64,000 nucleotides of DNA, from positions 620,001 to 684,000 of the forward strand of contig JARGXX010000097.1 of NCBI GenBank assembly GCA_030374765.1, given 5' to 3'. The DNA comes from Agarophyton chilense. Taxonomy: Eukaryota; Rhodophyta; Florideophyceae; Gracilariales; Gracilariaceae. Shown here one piece after another: positions 10,901 through 20,246 of this stretch (position 1 is the stretch's first letter; each line of letters starts with the position of its first letter). The notes under the pieces are model-generated. The model did not search any database. It worked only from the letters and a program-made list of their open reading frames with translations, and was not told the DNA's origin. The translations under genes were made by a program, and so were the position numbers.

Positions 10901-12444
10901 ATGACGTCAAACTTCGGAAGCACTCTAAGAAGTTGACGCTGTTCCCGGCACGGGCGCCACTCGAATTCGTGGCCATAGACATCCTAGGGGAGTTTATCAG
11001 GACGCTCCGAGGTCATCGGTATCTGCTTGTCATTTCTGACAGATTCTCTAAGCTAACGAGAACTGTGCCGCTGAAGCGGATCACTGCCGCTACCGTCGCG
11101 CAAGAATTCGTGACTCACTGGGTGTTCGTATATGGACCGCCGGTGCAGTTTTTATCCGACAACGGAGGGCAATTCGCATCAAAGTTCTTTCACGATGTAT
11201 GTCGAATCCTTGATGTAAGGAATTTATTTGTTACTAGGCATCACCCTCAGGGGAATGGCCAGGTGGAGAGGTTTAACCGCACGATACTCAACGCTTTGAG
11301 ATCGTATGTTGCGGATCACCCCAAAAATTGGGACTTGTACACAGACGTTATCACGTATGCATACAACACCCAGGTACATCGGGTTACATCGTTGTCCCCA
11401 TTCGAACTGGTACTGTCAAGGACACCGCCGCCGGTCGCCATCGAGGCTCAACCGACGCTGTCGACGTACCCGTCACCGGGATTGTACCGAGAAGCCTGGA
11501 AGGAGTGGCTTACGAAGATGGTGCCGATAGCCCGGAAAGCAATGAAAAAAGCTCAACGCGCCTACAAGAAGGACTTTGACAATCGGGTTCGCAAACCTCT
11601 ACCTCAGGTGGAGCCCGACGACTTCGTCTTCCTTCGAAAGGAATACTACAATCCTGAAAAGGAACGTAGACACAAGCTTTCGCCAATTGTGGACGGACCC
11701 TATCGTCTGGTTTCTGTGGAACCGGACACGGTGGTATTGGATATCGCAAACCGCCACGAACGGATCTCCAGGGACCGCATCACACGAGCGCCCAACCCAA
11801 ATGTGGAAGTGGTGTCGGCACCAACGCCCTCCACAGGGAATGATTCAACGGAAGTTAACCCGTCAGGCGGAGATTCAAACACCCGCCCCGTTATACTTCC
11901 GCACCCGGAACGTGGTTTAACCGACCTACCGGAAACTTCGGATACTCCCGAACCTGGGCCCGCTCCCTCAAGGGCCCAATCAACGAACTCTTACAGAGTT
12001 ACTCCCCCACCGGAGGTAATCAAGCCTCCTGGCTCTCCGCCTAAGGAGGGGGAGGAGGACTTAGTTCCTTCGCAGGACGATGTTTCGGCGTCAGCCAGTC
12101 GCCCTAACAGGGAATCTAGTTCTCACAGTGAGACGGCGAGCCCGACCGAGCCGGCGACAGAGAAGTCACAACCCCAGCATATGGGTAGCGACATCACCGC
12201 CAACCCAGCCGAGCACGACGTCAGAAAAGATGACGAAAACCAGCCTAGGGAGAGTTGTGTGGAGAACTCCGCACCCGGAACGCCTACAGAGCCGACGATC
12301 ACCCGCCGCCGCGGACGACACACTGAGGTGTCGCACACTCAAACCCCGCTTTCTCGGGAACGAGCTGTGTCAGCGGACCCGCACGGGGAAGATCTCGACG
12401 ACGAGGTTGACCAAATTTGGCTCTCCGTTATGGAATGGGAATAG
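7912..12444 (+). pseudogene. pol: element A Pol (PR-RT-RNase H-integrase) with one in-frame TAG
   Basis: A single frame encodes protease (LDTGAAPNLI, Asp codon at 8188), RT with FCIDYRRLN and the YLDDIIVFS catalytic box at 9622-9633, and RNase H (DTDAS near 10075, TDHACLRW near 10280). Integrase follows with an HX..C..C zinc finger near 10770-10900 and a D,D35E core: IDILGEF, FLSDNGGQF, HHPQGNGQVERFN. A long Pro/Ser/Glu-rich tail ends at 12444. The only break is TAG at 10339-10341 between RNase H and integrase. Element B has Trp at the matching place (RLARWRLRL), so TGG to TAG is the simplest origin. The frame starts before 7912 (open from 7816) and probably depends on -1 frameshifting. Confidence 0.9.
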
Positions 12445-13020
12445 GAACTCCTATGGAGACACTGGAACCCTCAGGAATGGGAAAGAAATGAGTGAGACCC
12501 GTCAGGGACTGCTCAGGAGAGTGCTAGCGCGTGTCGAAAGCGCCACCTCACATCCGCATAGGCAGATTTTCCCGCACAAGGAACGGTCACCCCACACAGG
12601 GCGCCCGTGCCTTTGTGTGGCACACGTCGAATGGCACCGAGCCAATCAGAAAACTCTGACGACCAACCGTCGCGCAAACCGCCTCCGTCGCACGGCGCGC
12701 TGCACGGGAGCAACCTTCGTCCCCGTAGCTCGGGTTGACGTTGAAGTCGTACCCCCCTGAGATTGGAGACGCTACTGCGTCGCGGTTTCTCAACCGTCAC
12801 GGGATCTAAGAACACCGTTGTTATCGGGAAGATCTCACCTTTAAGAAGAATCCAAAAGTGGGCCGTTTTAACTCCGTAGACGGAAGTTACAACGTAGCCC
12901 GCAGGCCACTCGGCGCCGTTTGGACGAAGTGCTGAGACCCGCTCGCAACACGGAGAAGAACCCACCGGGGTGGGTCTAAACTCTACGTTGACACCCTCAA
13001 GGGAACTAGAGCGTTCCAAG
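12445..13020 (+). other. interval between pol stop and chromodomain ORF
   Basis: The pol frame meets stops at 12442 (TAG) and within 50 bases after it, then resumes an open frame carrying the chromodomain. In another frame an Arg-rich open frame runs 12080-12760, overlapping the pol tail; it is also open in element A' (19907-20611, minus). No splice signals were established. The interval may hold an intron, or the chromodomain may be made as a separate product. Confidence 0.4.
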
Positions 13021-13260
13021 ATGGAAGAGAAGCCCGAACAGGGAAAAGTGTACCCGCAGGAATTCGTTATCGATCGCATCGTGCGTCACATCTACACTCC
13101 CGAGGGAGAAGTCCGCTACCAAGTCCGATGGTACGGATTCTCGCCTGATGAGGATACAGTGGAACCCATTGAGCACCTTCCGAGGTCTAAGGTTTTATCC
13201 TATCACCGACGCGCTCGGGTAACCTTGCCTCCAAGTCTGGATCGTGCCCAAGTCGGGTAA
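13021..13260 (+). CDS. element A stand-alone chromodomain ORF (79 aa)
   Basis: It starts at ATG 13021; the frame is open from 12970 with no earlier ATG. The product matches a chromodomain: YPQEFVIDRIVRH ... YQVRWYGFSPDEDTVEP, with the aromatic residues expected for binding methylated histone tails. In chromoviruses this domain normally forms the C-terminus of integrase and steers insertion toward heterochromatin; here it is in the pol frame but separated from pol by about 0.5 kb with stops. In element B the chromodomain is fused to integrase in the usual way. Element A' keeps a same-length copy at 19408-19647 with Trp changed to a stop. Whether it is translated alone, by splicing, or not at all is unknown. 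Confidence 0.75.
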   Translation: MEEKPEQGKVYPQEFVIDRIVRHIYTPEGEVRYQVRWYGFSPDEDTVEPIEHLPRSKVLSYHRRARVTLPPSLDRAQVG

Positions 13261-13649
13261 GCCACCACAGGAACTTGTGTGGATGCGACCTCGAAGTGAG
13301 GAAGATGTTGGACCTCTGAAGAGGAATTGAGAAGAGTATCCTGAAGAACACGTATTGAGAGGGTATGTCTACTGGCCCTCGGCCTAGCGCCGTTAACTGG
13401 GGAACACAACACCGGTTATCGGGACAGTTTATAATGAAAAAGGAAAAGAAGACCCACGAAGTGGAGAAGAAGATTAAGAAGAAGATTGGACCTTAGGAAG
13501 GGAAGAAGATGAAGAAGATCCTAAGAAGGAATAAAGAAAATGAAGTAGAAGTTAAGATCCTAGGAAGGAAGAAGAAAAGAAGTTATGCAAATATCAGAAG
13601 TTTACTATTGTCGCCAAGCTATGGACTCCACAATTGCCCGAAGGTTGAA
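13261..13649. other. element A non-coding purine-rich segment
   Basis: The convergent ends of the chromodomain ORF and the antisense ORF are separated here. From about 13430 to 13590 the plus strand is almost all purine (GAAGAAG runs), punctuated by CCTTAGG, CCTAAG and CCTAGG. The same asymmetry is kept in element A' at about 19075-19235. No ORF of note. Confidence 0.6.
13436..13590 (+). repeat. purine-rich imperfect tandem repeat
   Basis: Imperfect repeats of an AAGATCCTAAGAAGGAA-like unit make a strand with very few pyrimidines. It lies between the convergent pol/chromodomain and antisense ORFs. A role in termination or strand separation is only a guess. Confidence 0.55.
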
Positions 13650-15377
13650 CTAAGGAAAGCCCGAGGAGGGACTCGCCCCACCGTTGGGATTCTGACCCTG
13701 ATGGTACGCCGAGGCGAAAGCCAACATCTGGCTCACATCCGTCATACCCGGGGGAATCGGAATGCCTGCGTTCACGAGGCCTTGTCGCACACTATCCACT
13801 TGCGGAGTGGCAACCGGCGTCTGCGCAAGTGTGTTCACACCCCACCCGGGGGGAGCAGATGGACCGCCACCGGATGCATTCGCCGCCGCAGCTGAGGTCG
13901 TTCCCACTGGTTGGAAGGGTGCAGATGGCTCCACAGGGAGTACTCCACTAGGAGATGGCACGTCGTTATCCAACGCTCGATCGTCCAGGTCTACTGGAGG
14001 CTCGTACTCGTAATCGTCGGTATAAATGAACCCCGTCGGGTGTCCCACCGGCATCGGTCGAGGCCAGTCAATCAGCGCCCGTGCTTGCGCCGCGCTGATG
14101 CGAACCCCTTCGAAGGGATTGTAATAGACCCAGTTACCGGAGCCCAGATCGTACCGGCCAGGAGACTTGTCTCGCGCGGATCCTTCCCCTGCGGGCTGAT
14201 TTGCCACTGGAACTCGATCCCATTGGGTGTTGTCGATCATGTCCGAGATTGGATACAGGTCCTGCACGTTGCTGGCCGAACCCAACGCTGGGACAAGGTC
14301 GATCTGACGCATGATAGTCCGTAGCATCGGAGGAATATACCAGATACGGAAATGGTCATGAGCATCCCAGAGGAGGTGCGCCACTACGCGAACTGCCCAC
14401 TCGGCTGCAACGAGGGCCCAGTATCCCAAGTTCGGGTCGTGCATCAAACGAGACCCGATATAGTAGAGGCATGGGGGCAGTTCAGCAAAGCACCCTCGGG
14501 GGACCTCGACCTTACTCCACGAAGCTGGAAGGGGCACGAATCGCCCAACCTTCGCCGTGTTACGGATACGCTCCAGTTCCACGTTAGGATACGGGACAAG
14601 GAACCCGAAACGGGAGCGCGAGCAGCGCTCGAAGCGCACGCGTCGATCGAACCCATACTGGGTAAACTGCCGTTGAAGGTACCTGAATTCAGCCCGAAGG
14701 ATGGGACGACTCCATTGGAGCATATCTTCTCGGAGAGGAAAACCCGGTCCGCGGAACTCGGCTTCGGGAAAGGCTGCCAGGTTATCCCCGTAGGAGACCT
14801 CACCGTACGTGCGGTAATAGGCGACATCGAACCCGTACTCCGGGGGAACCAGATGGTCAAACCGTGACCTCTCCAATCGCTGGTAGGCCAGAGCCGCCAT
14901 CGCTGCGTGCGCCTTGTCCAGGGACTCCCCGCGACCGCGGTATAGATACTGAGGCTCTATGGCTACCCGCGCCCTCCAATCGGGAGAACGTACAACCTCG
15001 ACAGGTAGGCCACCCGGCAATAAGCCGTCCTCCACGTAGGAGTCGATGAGCTCATCGTCGCGAACCGCTGTCGGATGGAACCACGGGGCGCGGGAATATA
15101 TCACCGGATCGGTAAGGGGACTCCACCTTCGAAAGGATTCGTTTGAGATCCAACCTCTGGAGTTTGCTACCAATGGCATCGCATGAGCGGGGTTCCACGC
15201 CACCGCGTTAATGTCCAAATCCTCCTGAGGATGTCGGTTGACCGCCGAGGCGGAAGGTTCGGTACCTGACGGAGCCGCATCCAAACCGGAGAAATATCCA
15301 CCCTGCTGGGGAGCTTTGTTGTCCGCCGGCGCGGAGGCCGATGGCCCCGAGAGTGGGTTGATGACGTATGGGTTCAT
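13650..15377 (-). CDS. element A antisense ORF, 575-aa protein of unknown function
   Basis: A long, uninterrupted ORF on the strand opposite to gag-pol, starting 210 bp inside the 3' LTR and running toward pol. It has no transmembrane segment or signal peptide, so it is not an Env. The first 60 residues are Pro/Ala/Ser-rich; the middle (about 80-460) is rich in Trp, Tyr and Arg; the tail is Gly/Pro-rich. Colinear with the element B antisense protein (51577-54063): W287 then PP at 301, YY at 305-306, EWAV at 326-329, and AR at 432 followed 17 residues later by GF at 449. Element A' keeps only the last ~40 residues (18884-19008). I do not recognise the family. Function unknown; antisense extra ORFs occur in some plant Ty3 elements. 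Confidence 0.8.
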   Translation of the reverse strand: MNPYVINPLSGPSASAPADNKAPQQGGYFSGLDAAPSGTEPSASAVNRHPQEDLDINAVAWNPAHAMPLVANSRGWISNESFRRWSPLTDPVIYSRAPWFHPTAVRDDELIDSYVEDGLLPGGLPVEVVRSPDWRARVAIEPQYLYRGRGESLDKAHAAMAALAYQRLERSRFDHLVPPEYGFDVAYYRTYGEVSYGDNLAAFPEAEFRGPGFPLREDMLQWSRPILRAEFRYLQRQFTQYGFDRRVRFERCSRSRFGFLVPYPNVELERIRNTAKVGRFVPLPASWSKVEVPRGCFAELPPCLYYIGSRLMHDPNLGYWALVAAEWAVRVVAHLLWDAHDHFRIWYIPPMLRTIMRQIDLVPALGSASNVQDLYPISDMIDNTQWDRVPVANQPAGEGSARDKSPGRYDLGSGNWVYYNPFEGVRISAAQARALIDWPRPMPVGHPTGFIYTDDYEYEPPVDLDDRALDNDVPSPSGVLPVEPSAPFQPVGTTSAAAANASGGGPSAPPGWGVNTLAQTPVATPQVDSVRQGLVNAGIPIPPGMTDVSQMLAFASAYHQGQNPNGGASPSSGFP

Positions 15378-15573
15378 TCCCTTGAGAGGGCTGGTCGAGA
15401 CCGCTGTTGCGAGAAGTTGCTTATCGCCGAAAGTTGGAGGAGTAGAAGAAAGTTGTACCGATGTGCCGGTTTTGTGGCGATCCTAAGAAGCGGTGAAGGA
15501 CCCCATTGGGAAAGAAGTATGTATAGTGATCGGAAAGCTAGACACCCGCTGCTCGGAATGTTCTTCCTCGTGT

Positions 15574-15587
15574 TAAGGAGGGGGAGA
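15574..15587 (+). promoter_or_regulatory. polypurine tract of element A
   Basis: The run TAAGGAGGGGGAGA directly abuts the 3' LTR start TGTAGAGC at 15588, the standard site for plus-strand DNA priming. The inverted copy at 18801-18814 abuts the truncated LTR of element A' in the same way. Confidence 0.9.
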
Positions 15588-16502
15588 TGTAGAGCAACGC
15601 CCAGTTAGGGGATACTTGAAGATGCAACTCATAGAATGAGGATTGAACCCTCCGAGGGTTATGATTATGATCCCCTCTAAGGTGTGCTGAGGTGGCACTG
15701 TTTTCTGGTTATATTTCGCCTATAAGGGAAAATTCGGATGGCCCATGGTTGGATTGGCCCCGTGATACACGTGGCTTAATTTTGGCACCGATTTTCGGAT
15801 ATTTGTTAGAACGTTGGACTTTTGGGCCCTGACAGTTGGATCTCCATGTGTATGGCCCTGAGCAGGTGTGCACTACTGTAGAGTTTAGTTAGTGGGCCCT
15901 ACTTAGGGAGACGAGATCTGACCGTCCGAAGCTCAGAGTAAATGGTAACCAAGGTTGGTCTTCGGTACCTTTAGAGGTTCTTCGTCGCCATCGTTTCGGC
16001 CTTACAACCCGGAACGGGCTCTGGTTAGCAACGCCTGCGTAGGGACACGACTCCACTTGGAGAGTGCCCACTTTTGGGTTCCGTGCAACCACCCCCTTGG
16101 GACCGCTCAGACGACCTGCGTGCACGATACCCCGTGGGGGTTCTGCTTACTTGTTGCGTGCTTTTTGTGTTTCCTTTCGAGGACAGGTTTTCGCCCCTGT
16201 ATTGGGTTTCTTTTGTTGTTTCGCCCCTTTTCTGGTTCTCGGGTCCGGTGCCTGTTAGTGCCCGACCCTCGCCCCGTTTTTCCTCTTCGCTGGATTTTCC
16301 CCCATTCTTTGGGATACCCATACCCATTCCCGAACCAACGGTTTCTACCCCTCACCTCCGTCAGTACTGCCGGAATCCCCCGTGGGAGTTACACCCCACA
16401 CTACGGGTGGAACGGAGGGCTCTGTCTCTGAGTCTGCCTCCCCCAGGGAGCAAGGCTTCAAACACCTTGAAAGCACTTCCCGTCGCCGGGTTTTGCTCCA
16501 CA
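15588..16502 (+). repeat. element A right (3') LTR, 915 bp
   Basis: Same length and ends as 4735-5649. The base-level variants (for example CAGTTAGGGG, CCTCCGAGGG and CTTTCGAGGAC) are mostly shared with the inverted LTR at 24187-25101 and not with 4735-5649. The flanking CGATC (16503-16507) matches the duplication next to 25101, marking these two LTRs as partners of one insertion. Confidence 0.95.
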
Positions 16503-16962
16503 CGATCATTGCTTTAAAGTGGGTGATGCTCGAAGCAGTATTGTTCAGAACAGTATCCAAGATGAACTCCGTTTTCAACTTATCAGAGATGTTACGGAAC
16601 ATGGTTTTCAGCACAGTGGGATGGGTATAGAAAATATAGTGAACCCGGAGCAAGACGAAAATATTACGGAGGAGGTTTTTATTGAGAATCAAGGCCTCTT
16701 AATTGCTGATGTGGAAGCTGGGGACGCAGTTGAAACTTAATGTGAGGAGACGGACAGTGGGTACAGTATTGAAGAGCAGTTAAATGGTCCCACAGTGGCA
16801 AAAGCTGTCTTGGATCGCCTTGGTAGGATGAACAACAACTTCAAAAAGTTATTTTTAGTTTATCAGAGGGAGCTGAGACTCGAGAAAAAGGCCCGTATGA
16901 AGCAGACGACCATTGCTGACCATTTTCATACACAATTAAAATTTCTCTCGGTAACGTCATAA
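16503..16962 (+). pseudogene. pogo/Tigger-like (DDE_1) transposase, C-terminal part
   Basis: Reading from the LTR edge in one frame gives DHCFKVGDARSS and continues to TAA at 16738. It then goes on in the same frame to a C-terminal LEKKARMKQTTIADHF motif, typical of Tigger/pogo tails, ending at 16962. Joined across the CGATC duplication, it directly continues the minus-strand transposase remnant at 25102 onward (WDVLPASTIKNCF | DHCFK). So this is the other half of the same gene, displaced and inverted by recombination between retroelement copies. At least the TAA at 16738 disables it. Confidence 0.8.
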
Positions 16963-17091
16963 CTTGGCTATGCGCATAAAATGGGGGTCTCCCAAGAGCT
17001 ATGCTCATAGCGAAGGAACACTGTACATTTATTGAAAATTGCCCCTCATACCATACTGGGGCAGTACAAACATGGGATATATGAAATCTGA

Positions 17092-17124
17092 ACAGTACAT
17101 ATATGAGATATATATATGTACTGT
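17092..17124. repeat. AT-rich perfect hairpin
   Basis: ACAGTACATATAT at 17092-17104 pairs exactly with 17112-17124 (13-bp stem, 7-nt loop). It follows the pogo-like transposase end and might lie near that transposon's terminal repeat, but the matching end was not found beyond 26095. Confidence 0.6.
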
Positions 17125-17144
17125 GGGCAGTTTGCACTGTAAAG

Positions 17145-17301
17145 TGTAGATCTGCCCCCCTTCCTTTTCGGGAGGCACTGCTGCCGTCGCTCGTTTATTT
17201 GTACCCGGAAACGGGTCTCTGTGTCGACCCGCTACTGTAAAGTGGCCCTGTGATTGGCACTGATATTTGCACCCAGTGTGAGCGTGTCACATTGTGTCAC
17301 A
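17145..17301 (-). repeat. shortened copia 3' LTR
   Basis: It runs TGTAGATCTGCC to TGTCACA in plus-strand reading and matches both ends of the 391-bp LTR at 49321-49711, but lacks about 230 bp of its middle. It lies next to the purine-rich strand GAGGGATG, a probable polypurine tract. Boundaries rest on the comparison of only two copies. Confidence 0.5.
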
Positions 17302-17739
17302 TCATCCCTCGAAGAGATCGTTGATGTTATGAATTCTCTTTGCATCACCTTCGAGAAAGTACATTGATTAGTCTAGCTCATCACCCGTGCACACAGGAGT
17401 TTGTTTTCAGAAACATGAGCAATTCCGACAAGACAGATAGCTAATCTCAATAAACGTAACAGCGGCTTAGGAATAGAGAAATACAAAGACGTTTGCTACC
17501 GTTAAAAACCCTAAATATAAGTCAAAACCACGTTGGAGATAGAATTTTACAAAAGGAAAAGGTATAGCCTCACCTACAGTACCAAACCATATGAACTTGT
17601 AATATAATAAGATAGAAACTCGAAAAGCGCATATCAGAAACGAAAAATGGAAAACATAGTAAGCATAAGAAAAGATAGTTAACGTCAGCGATCGAAGCAC
17701 TACATCAAGATTCCAAACAAAAAAAGAAGCTTTTGTAAG

Positions 17740-18666
17740 TCTGGGTACGACAATTACTTAGTCAACAAGTGAGCGGGTTGCCGAGAGTATTCTACTTGTA
17801 TGAGTTCAACAACTCTAGAATCAACGAGATCCTTCACATGGTGGAATCGAATAGAAATAGGCTATTTCCTATCCGTGAGCTTTTCTTTCGTTCTTTACCA
17901 TGGATCCCGTGGCTGATCTATCAGTAGGCATCTTCATCTGATACAGTTCTGGTTTCGAGCTTAAGTTCTCATTATGAACAAGCTCCCAGAACACTCTGCG
18001 AGTTCAGACAACGTTCCGTCCACTCTGTGAAAGATCGATTTACTCAGCCTCTCCAGACGAGAGTTCAATGATACTCTGTTTCTTTGAACTCCATATAATC
18101 AGAGCCTTGTTCATCTGCACCAAATACCCTGTCGTAGACGTTTTAGTCTCTTTCCACTCAGCCCAGTGGGAATCGCAAAAAGTTTACAGGGGCTCCTTGC
18201 TCATCGACGTAAATGCGAGTCGATAATGTTTCGTTCCTAGTAAATACTGAAACATTCGCTTCTGGAGCATCAAGTGTCGTTGGGTGGGCTACTGAACTTG
18301 GCTTGATAGATTTGAAGCGGCGTAGGATATGTCAGGGCGGGTGCATACCGCTGTGTACATGATGTATCCGACGTGAGAGCGTTGTAAGTTGTGATCTCTC
18401 CGACAAGGTACGGGTTCATCCTTGTACCTTTTCCTAAAGCCATAAGTTGTAGGTAGTGTAGTATGGACTGACTTCTTGTGTTGCAGTCCGTGTTCCGTAG
18501 CAATTCTTTCGATGTACTTGGATTCATCCAAAAATATTACGTTCCTTAAACGAGTAATACTCCAACCAATGAAGAGTATTGCAGGTCCATGGCGCTTGAC
18601 ATCGAACGTTGACATCATTTGTTCCTTTAATTCAGCATAAAGAGACTTTGCAGACGAACCAAACAT
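17740..18666 (-). pseudogene. copia pol fragment (RT C-terminus to RNase H end)
   Basis: The upstream end encodes MFGSSAKSLYAELKEQMMS, the segment directly after the copia YVDD box, then FDVK..., KYIERIA and CTRPDISYAASNLS, all standard copia RT/connection motifs. The downstream end matches the RNase H terminus (HHVKDLVDS..., ADLLTKSF) seen intact in the second copy. Frames change several times. The RT catalytic box itself is missing, because the fragment begins just past it at 18666. Confidence 0.8.
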
Positions 18667-18800
18667 AGGCGAACTCTAACCAGAAAACCGTGCCACCTCA
18701 GCACACTTTAGAGAGGATCATAGTTATAACCCTCGGAGGGTTCAACCCTCATTCTATGAGTTGCATCTTCAAGTATCCCCTAACTGGGCGTTGCTCTACA
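18667..18800 (-). repeat. truncated 3' LTR of element A'
   Basis: The first ~134 bases of an element A LTR in minus orientation (LTR start at 18800, GCTCTACA in plus reading). It is broken at 18667 and fused to copia RT sequence. A polypurine tract (reverse complement at 18801-18814) abuts it. Confidence 0.9.
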
Positions 18801-18883
18801 TCTCCCCCTCCTTAAGACGAGGAAGAACATTCCGAGCCGCGGGTGTCTCGCTTTCCGGTCACTATATATACTTCTCTCCCAAT

Positions 18884-19008
18884 GGTACGCGGGCATTCCG
18901 ATTCCCCCGGGTATGACGGATGTGAGCCAGATGTTGGCTTTCGCCTCGGCGTACCATCAGGGTCAGAATCTCAACGGTGGGGCGGGTCCCTCCTTGGGCT
19001 TTCCGTAG
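18884..19008 (+). pseudogene. remnant of antisense ORF in element A'
   Basis: The last ~40 codons (GIPIPPGMTDVSQMLAFASA ... GFP stop) match the C-terminus of the element A antisense protein. Everything from its start codon to this point is deleted; the sequence just upstream (18855-18883, with a TATATATA run) corresponds to element A at about 15500-15530. The deletion therefore joins the antisense promoter-side sequence to the C-terminal stub. Confidence 0.85.
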
Positions 19009-19407
19009 TTCCGCCTTCGGGCAATTGTGGAGTCCATAGCTTGGCGACAATAGTAAACTTCTGATATTTGCATAACTTCTTTTCTTCTTCCTTCCTAGGA
19101 TCTTAACTTCTACTTCTTTTCTTCTTCCCTCTTAGGATCTTCATCATCTTCGTCTTCAACTTCTTCCCTTCCTAGGGTCTAATCTTCTTCTTAATCTTAT
19201 TCTCCACTTCGTGGGTCTTCTTTTCCTTTTTCATTATAAACTGTCCCGATAACCGGTGTTGTGTTCCCCGGTTAACGGCGCTAGGCCGAGGGCCAGTAGG
19301 CATTCCCTCTCAATACGTGTTCTTCGGGATACTCTCCTCAATTCCTATTCAGAGGTCCAACATCTTCCTCAATTCGAGGTCGCATCCACACCAGTTCCCG
19401 TGGTGGC

Positions 19408-19647
19408 TCACCCGACTTGGGCACGATCCAAATTTGGAGGCAAGGTTACCCGAGCGCGTCGGTGATAGGATAAAACCTTAGACCTCGGAAGGTGCTCAAT
19501 GGGTTCCACTGTATCCTCATCAGGCGAGAATCCGTATCATCGGACTTGGTAGCGAACTTCTCCCTCGGGGGTGTAGATGTGACGCACGATGCGATCGATA
19601 ACGAATTCCTGCGGGTACACTTTTCCCTGTTCGGGCTTCTCTTCCAT
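19408..19647 (-). pseudogene. chromodomain ORF remnant in element A'
   Basis: Same 240-nt length as the element A ORF at 13021-13260, with ATG at 19647 and TGA at 19408-19410. The Trp codon in the QVRWYGF core is a stop (TGA), truncating the domain. Confidence 0.75.
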
Positions 19648-19985
19648 CTTGGAACGCTCTAGTTCCCTTGAGGGTGTCAACGTAGGATCTAGACACACCC
19701 GGTGGGTTCTTTTCCGTGTTGCGAGCGGGTCTCAGCACTTCGTCTAAACGGCACCGAGTGGCCTGTGGGCTACGTTGTAACTTCCGTCTACGGAGTCAAA
19801 ACGGCTCAGTTTTGAGTTCTTCTTAAAGCTGAGATCTTCCCGATAACAACAGTGTTCTTAGATTCCGTGACGGTTGAGAAGCTGCGACGCGGTAGCGTCT
19901 CCAATCTCAGGGGGGTAAGACTTCAACGTCAACCCGAGCTACGGGGACGAAGGTTGCTCTTGTGCAACGCGCCGTGTGATGGAGG

Positions 19986-20084
19986 CGGTTTGCGCGACGG
20001 TTGGTCGTCAGAGCCTTTTGATTGGCTCGGTGAGGCGGTTTGTGCGACGGTTGGTCTTCAGAGCGTTTTGATTGGCTCGGTGCC
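19986..20084. repeat. tandem duplication of ~50 bp in element A'
   Basis: The block GGCGGTTTGYGCGACGGTTG...GATTGGCTCGGTG occurs twice in a row with a few differences. Element A has it once (about 12645-12695, reverse strand). It lies in the interval between pol and the chromodomain. Confidence 0.7.
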
Positions 20085-20246
20085 ATTCGACGTGTGCCAC
20101 ATAAATGCGCGGGCGCCGGTTGCCACTCCGCAAGCGGATGTGAGGTGGCTCTTCCGACACGCGCTAGCACTCTCCTGAGCTGTCCCCGACGGGTCTCACT
20201 CATTTCTTTCCCACTCCTGAGGGTTCCAGTGTCTCCATAGGAGTTT

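Larger units (their letters stand above)
4735..16502 (+). mobile_element. element A: chromodomain Ty3 (chromovirus) LTR retrotransposon, composite of two insertions
   Basis: Two 915-bp LTRs in direct orientation bound a PBS, gag, pol (PR-RT-RH-IN), a chromodomain ORF, a 575-aa antisense ORF and a polypurine tract. The flanks do not form a target duplication: CTGCC lies before 4735 and CGATC after 16502. The right flank instead matches the duplication next to the inverted copy at 25102-25106, and the right LTR shares more variants with that LTR (24187-25101) than with its own left partner. The element is therefore a recombinant whose left part came from an insertion in the Ty3 remnant and whose right end came from an insertion in the pogo-like transposase. 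Confidence 0.9.
17145..18666 (-). mobile_element. Ty1/copia element fragment, copy 1
   Basis: A shortened 3' LTR (17145-17301), an approximately 400-bp AT-rich segment and the C-terminal half of pol lie in minus orientation. They align over their whole length with the copy around element B (49321-50615 and 62265-63060). The upstream half is cut off sharply at 18666, where sequence switches to the interior of an element A-type LTR. Confidence 0.8.

Noticed and set aside
13650-15377. Antisense ORF as an Env gene
   Set aside because: Wrong strand for retroviral Env, no signal peptide, no transmembrane segment.
4735-16502. Element A as one simple insertion with its own target duplication
   Set aside because: Flanks CTGCC and CGATC differ, and the right flank pairs with 25102-25106 instead.
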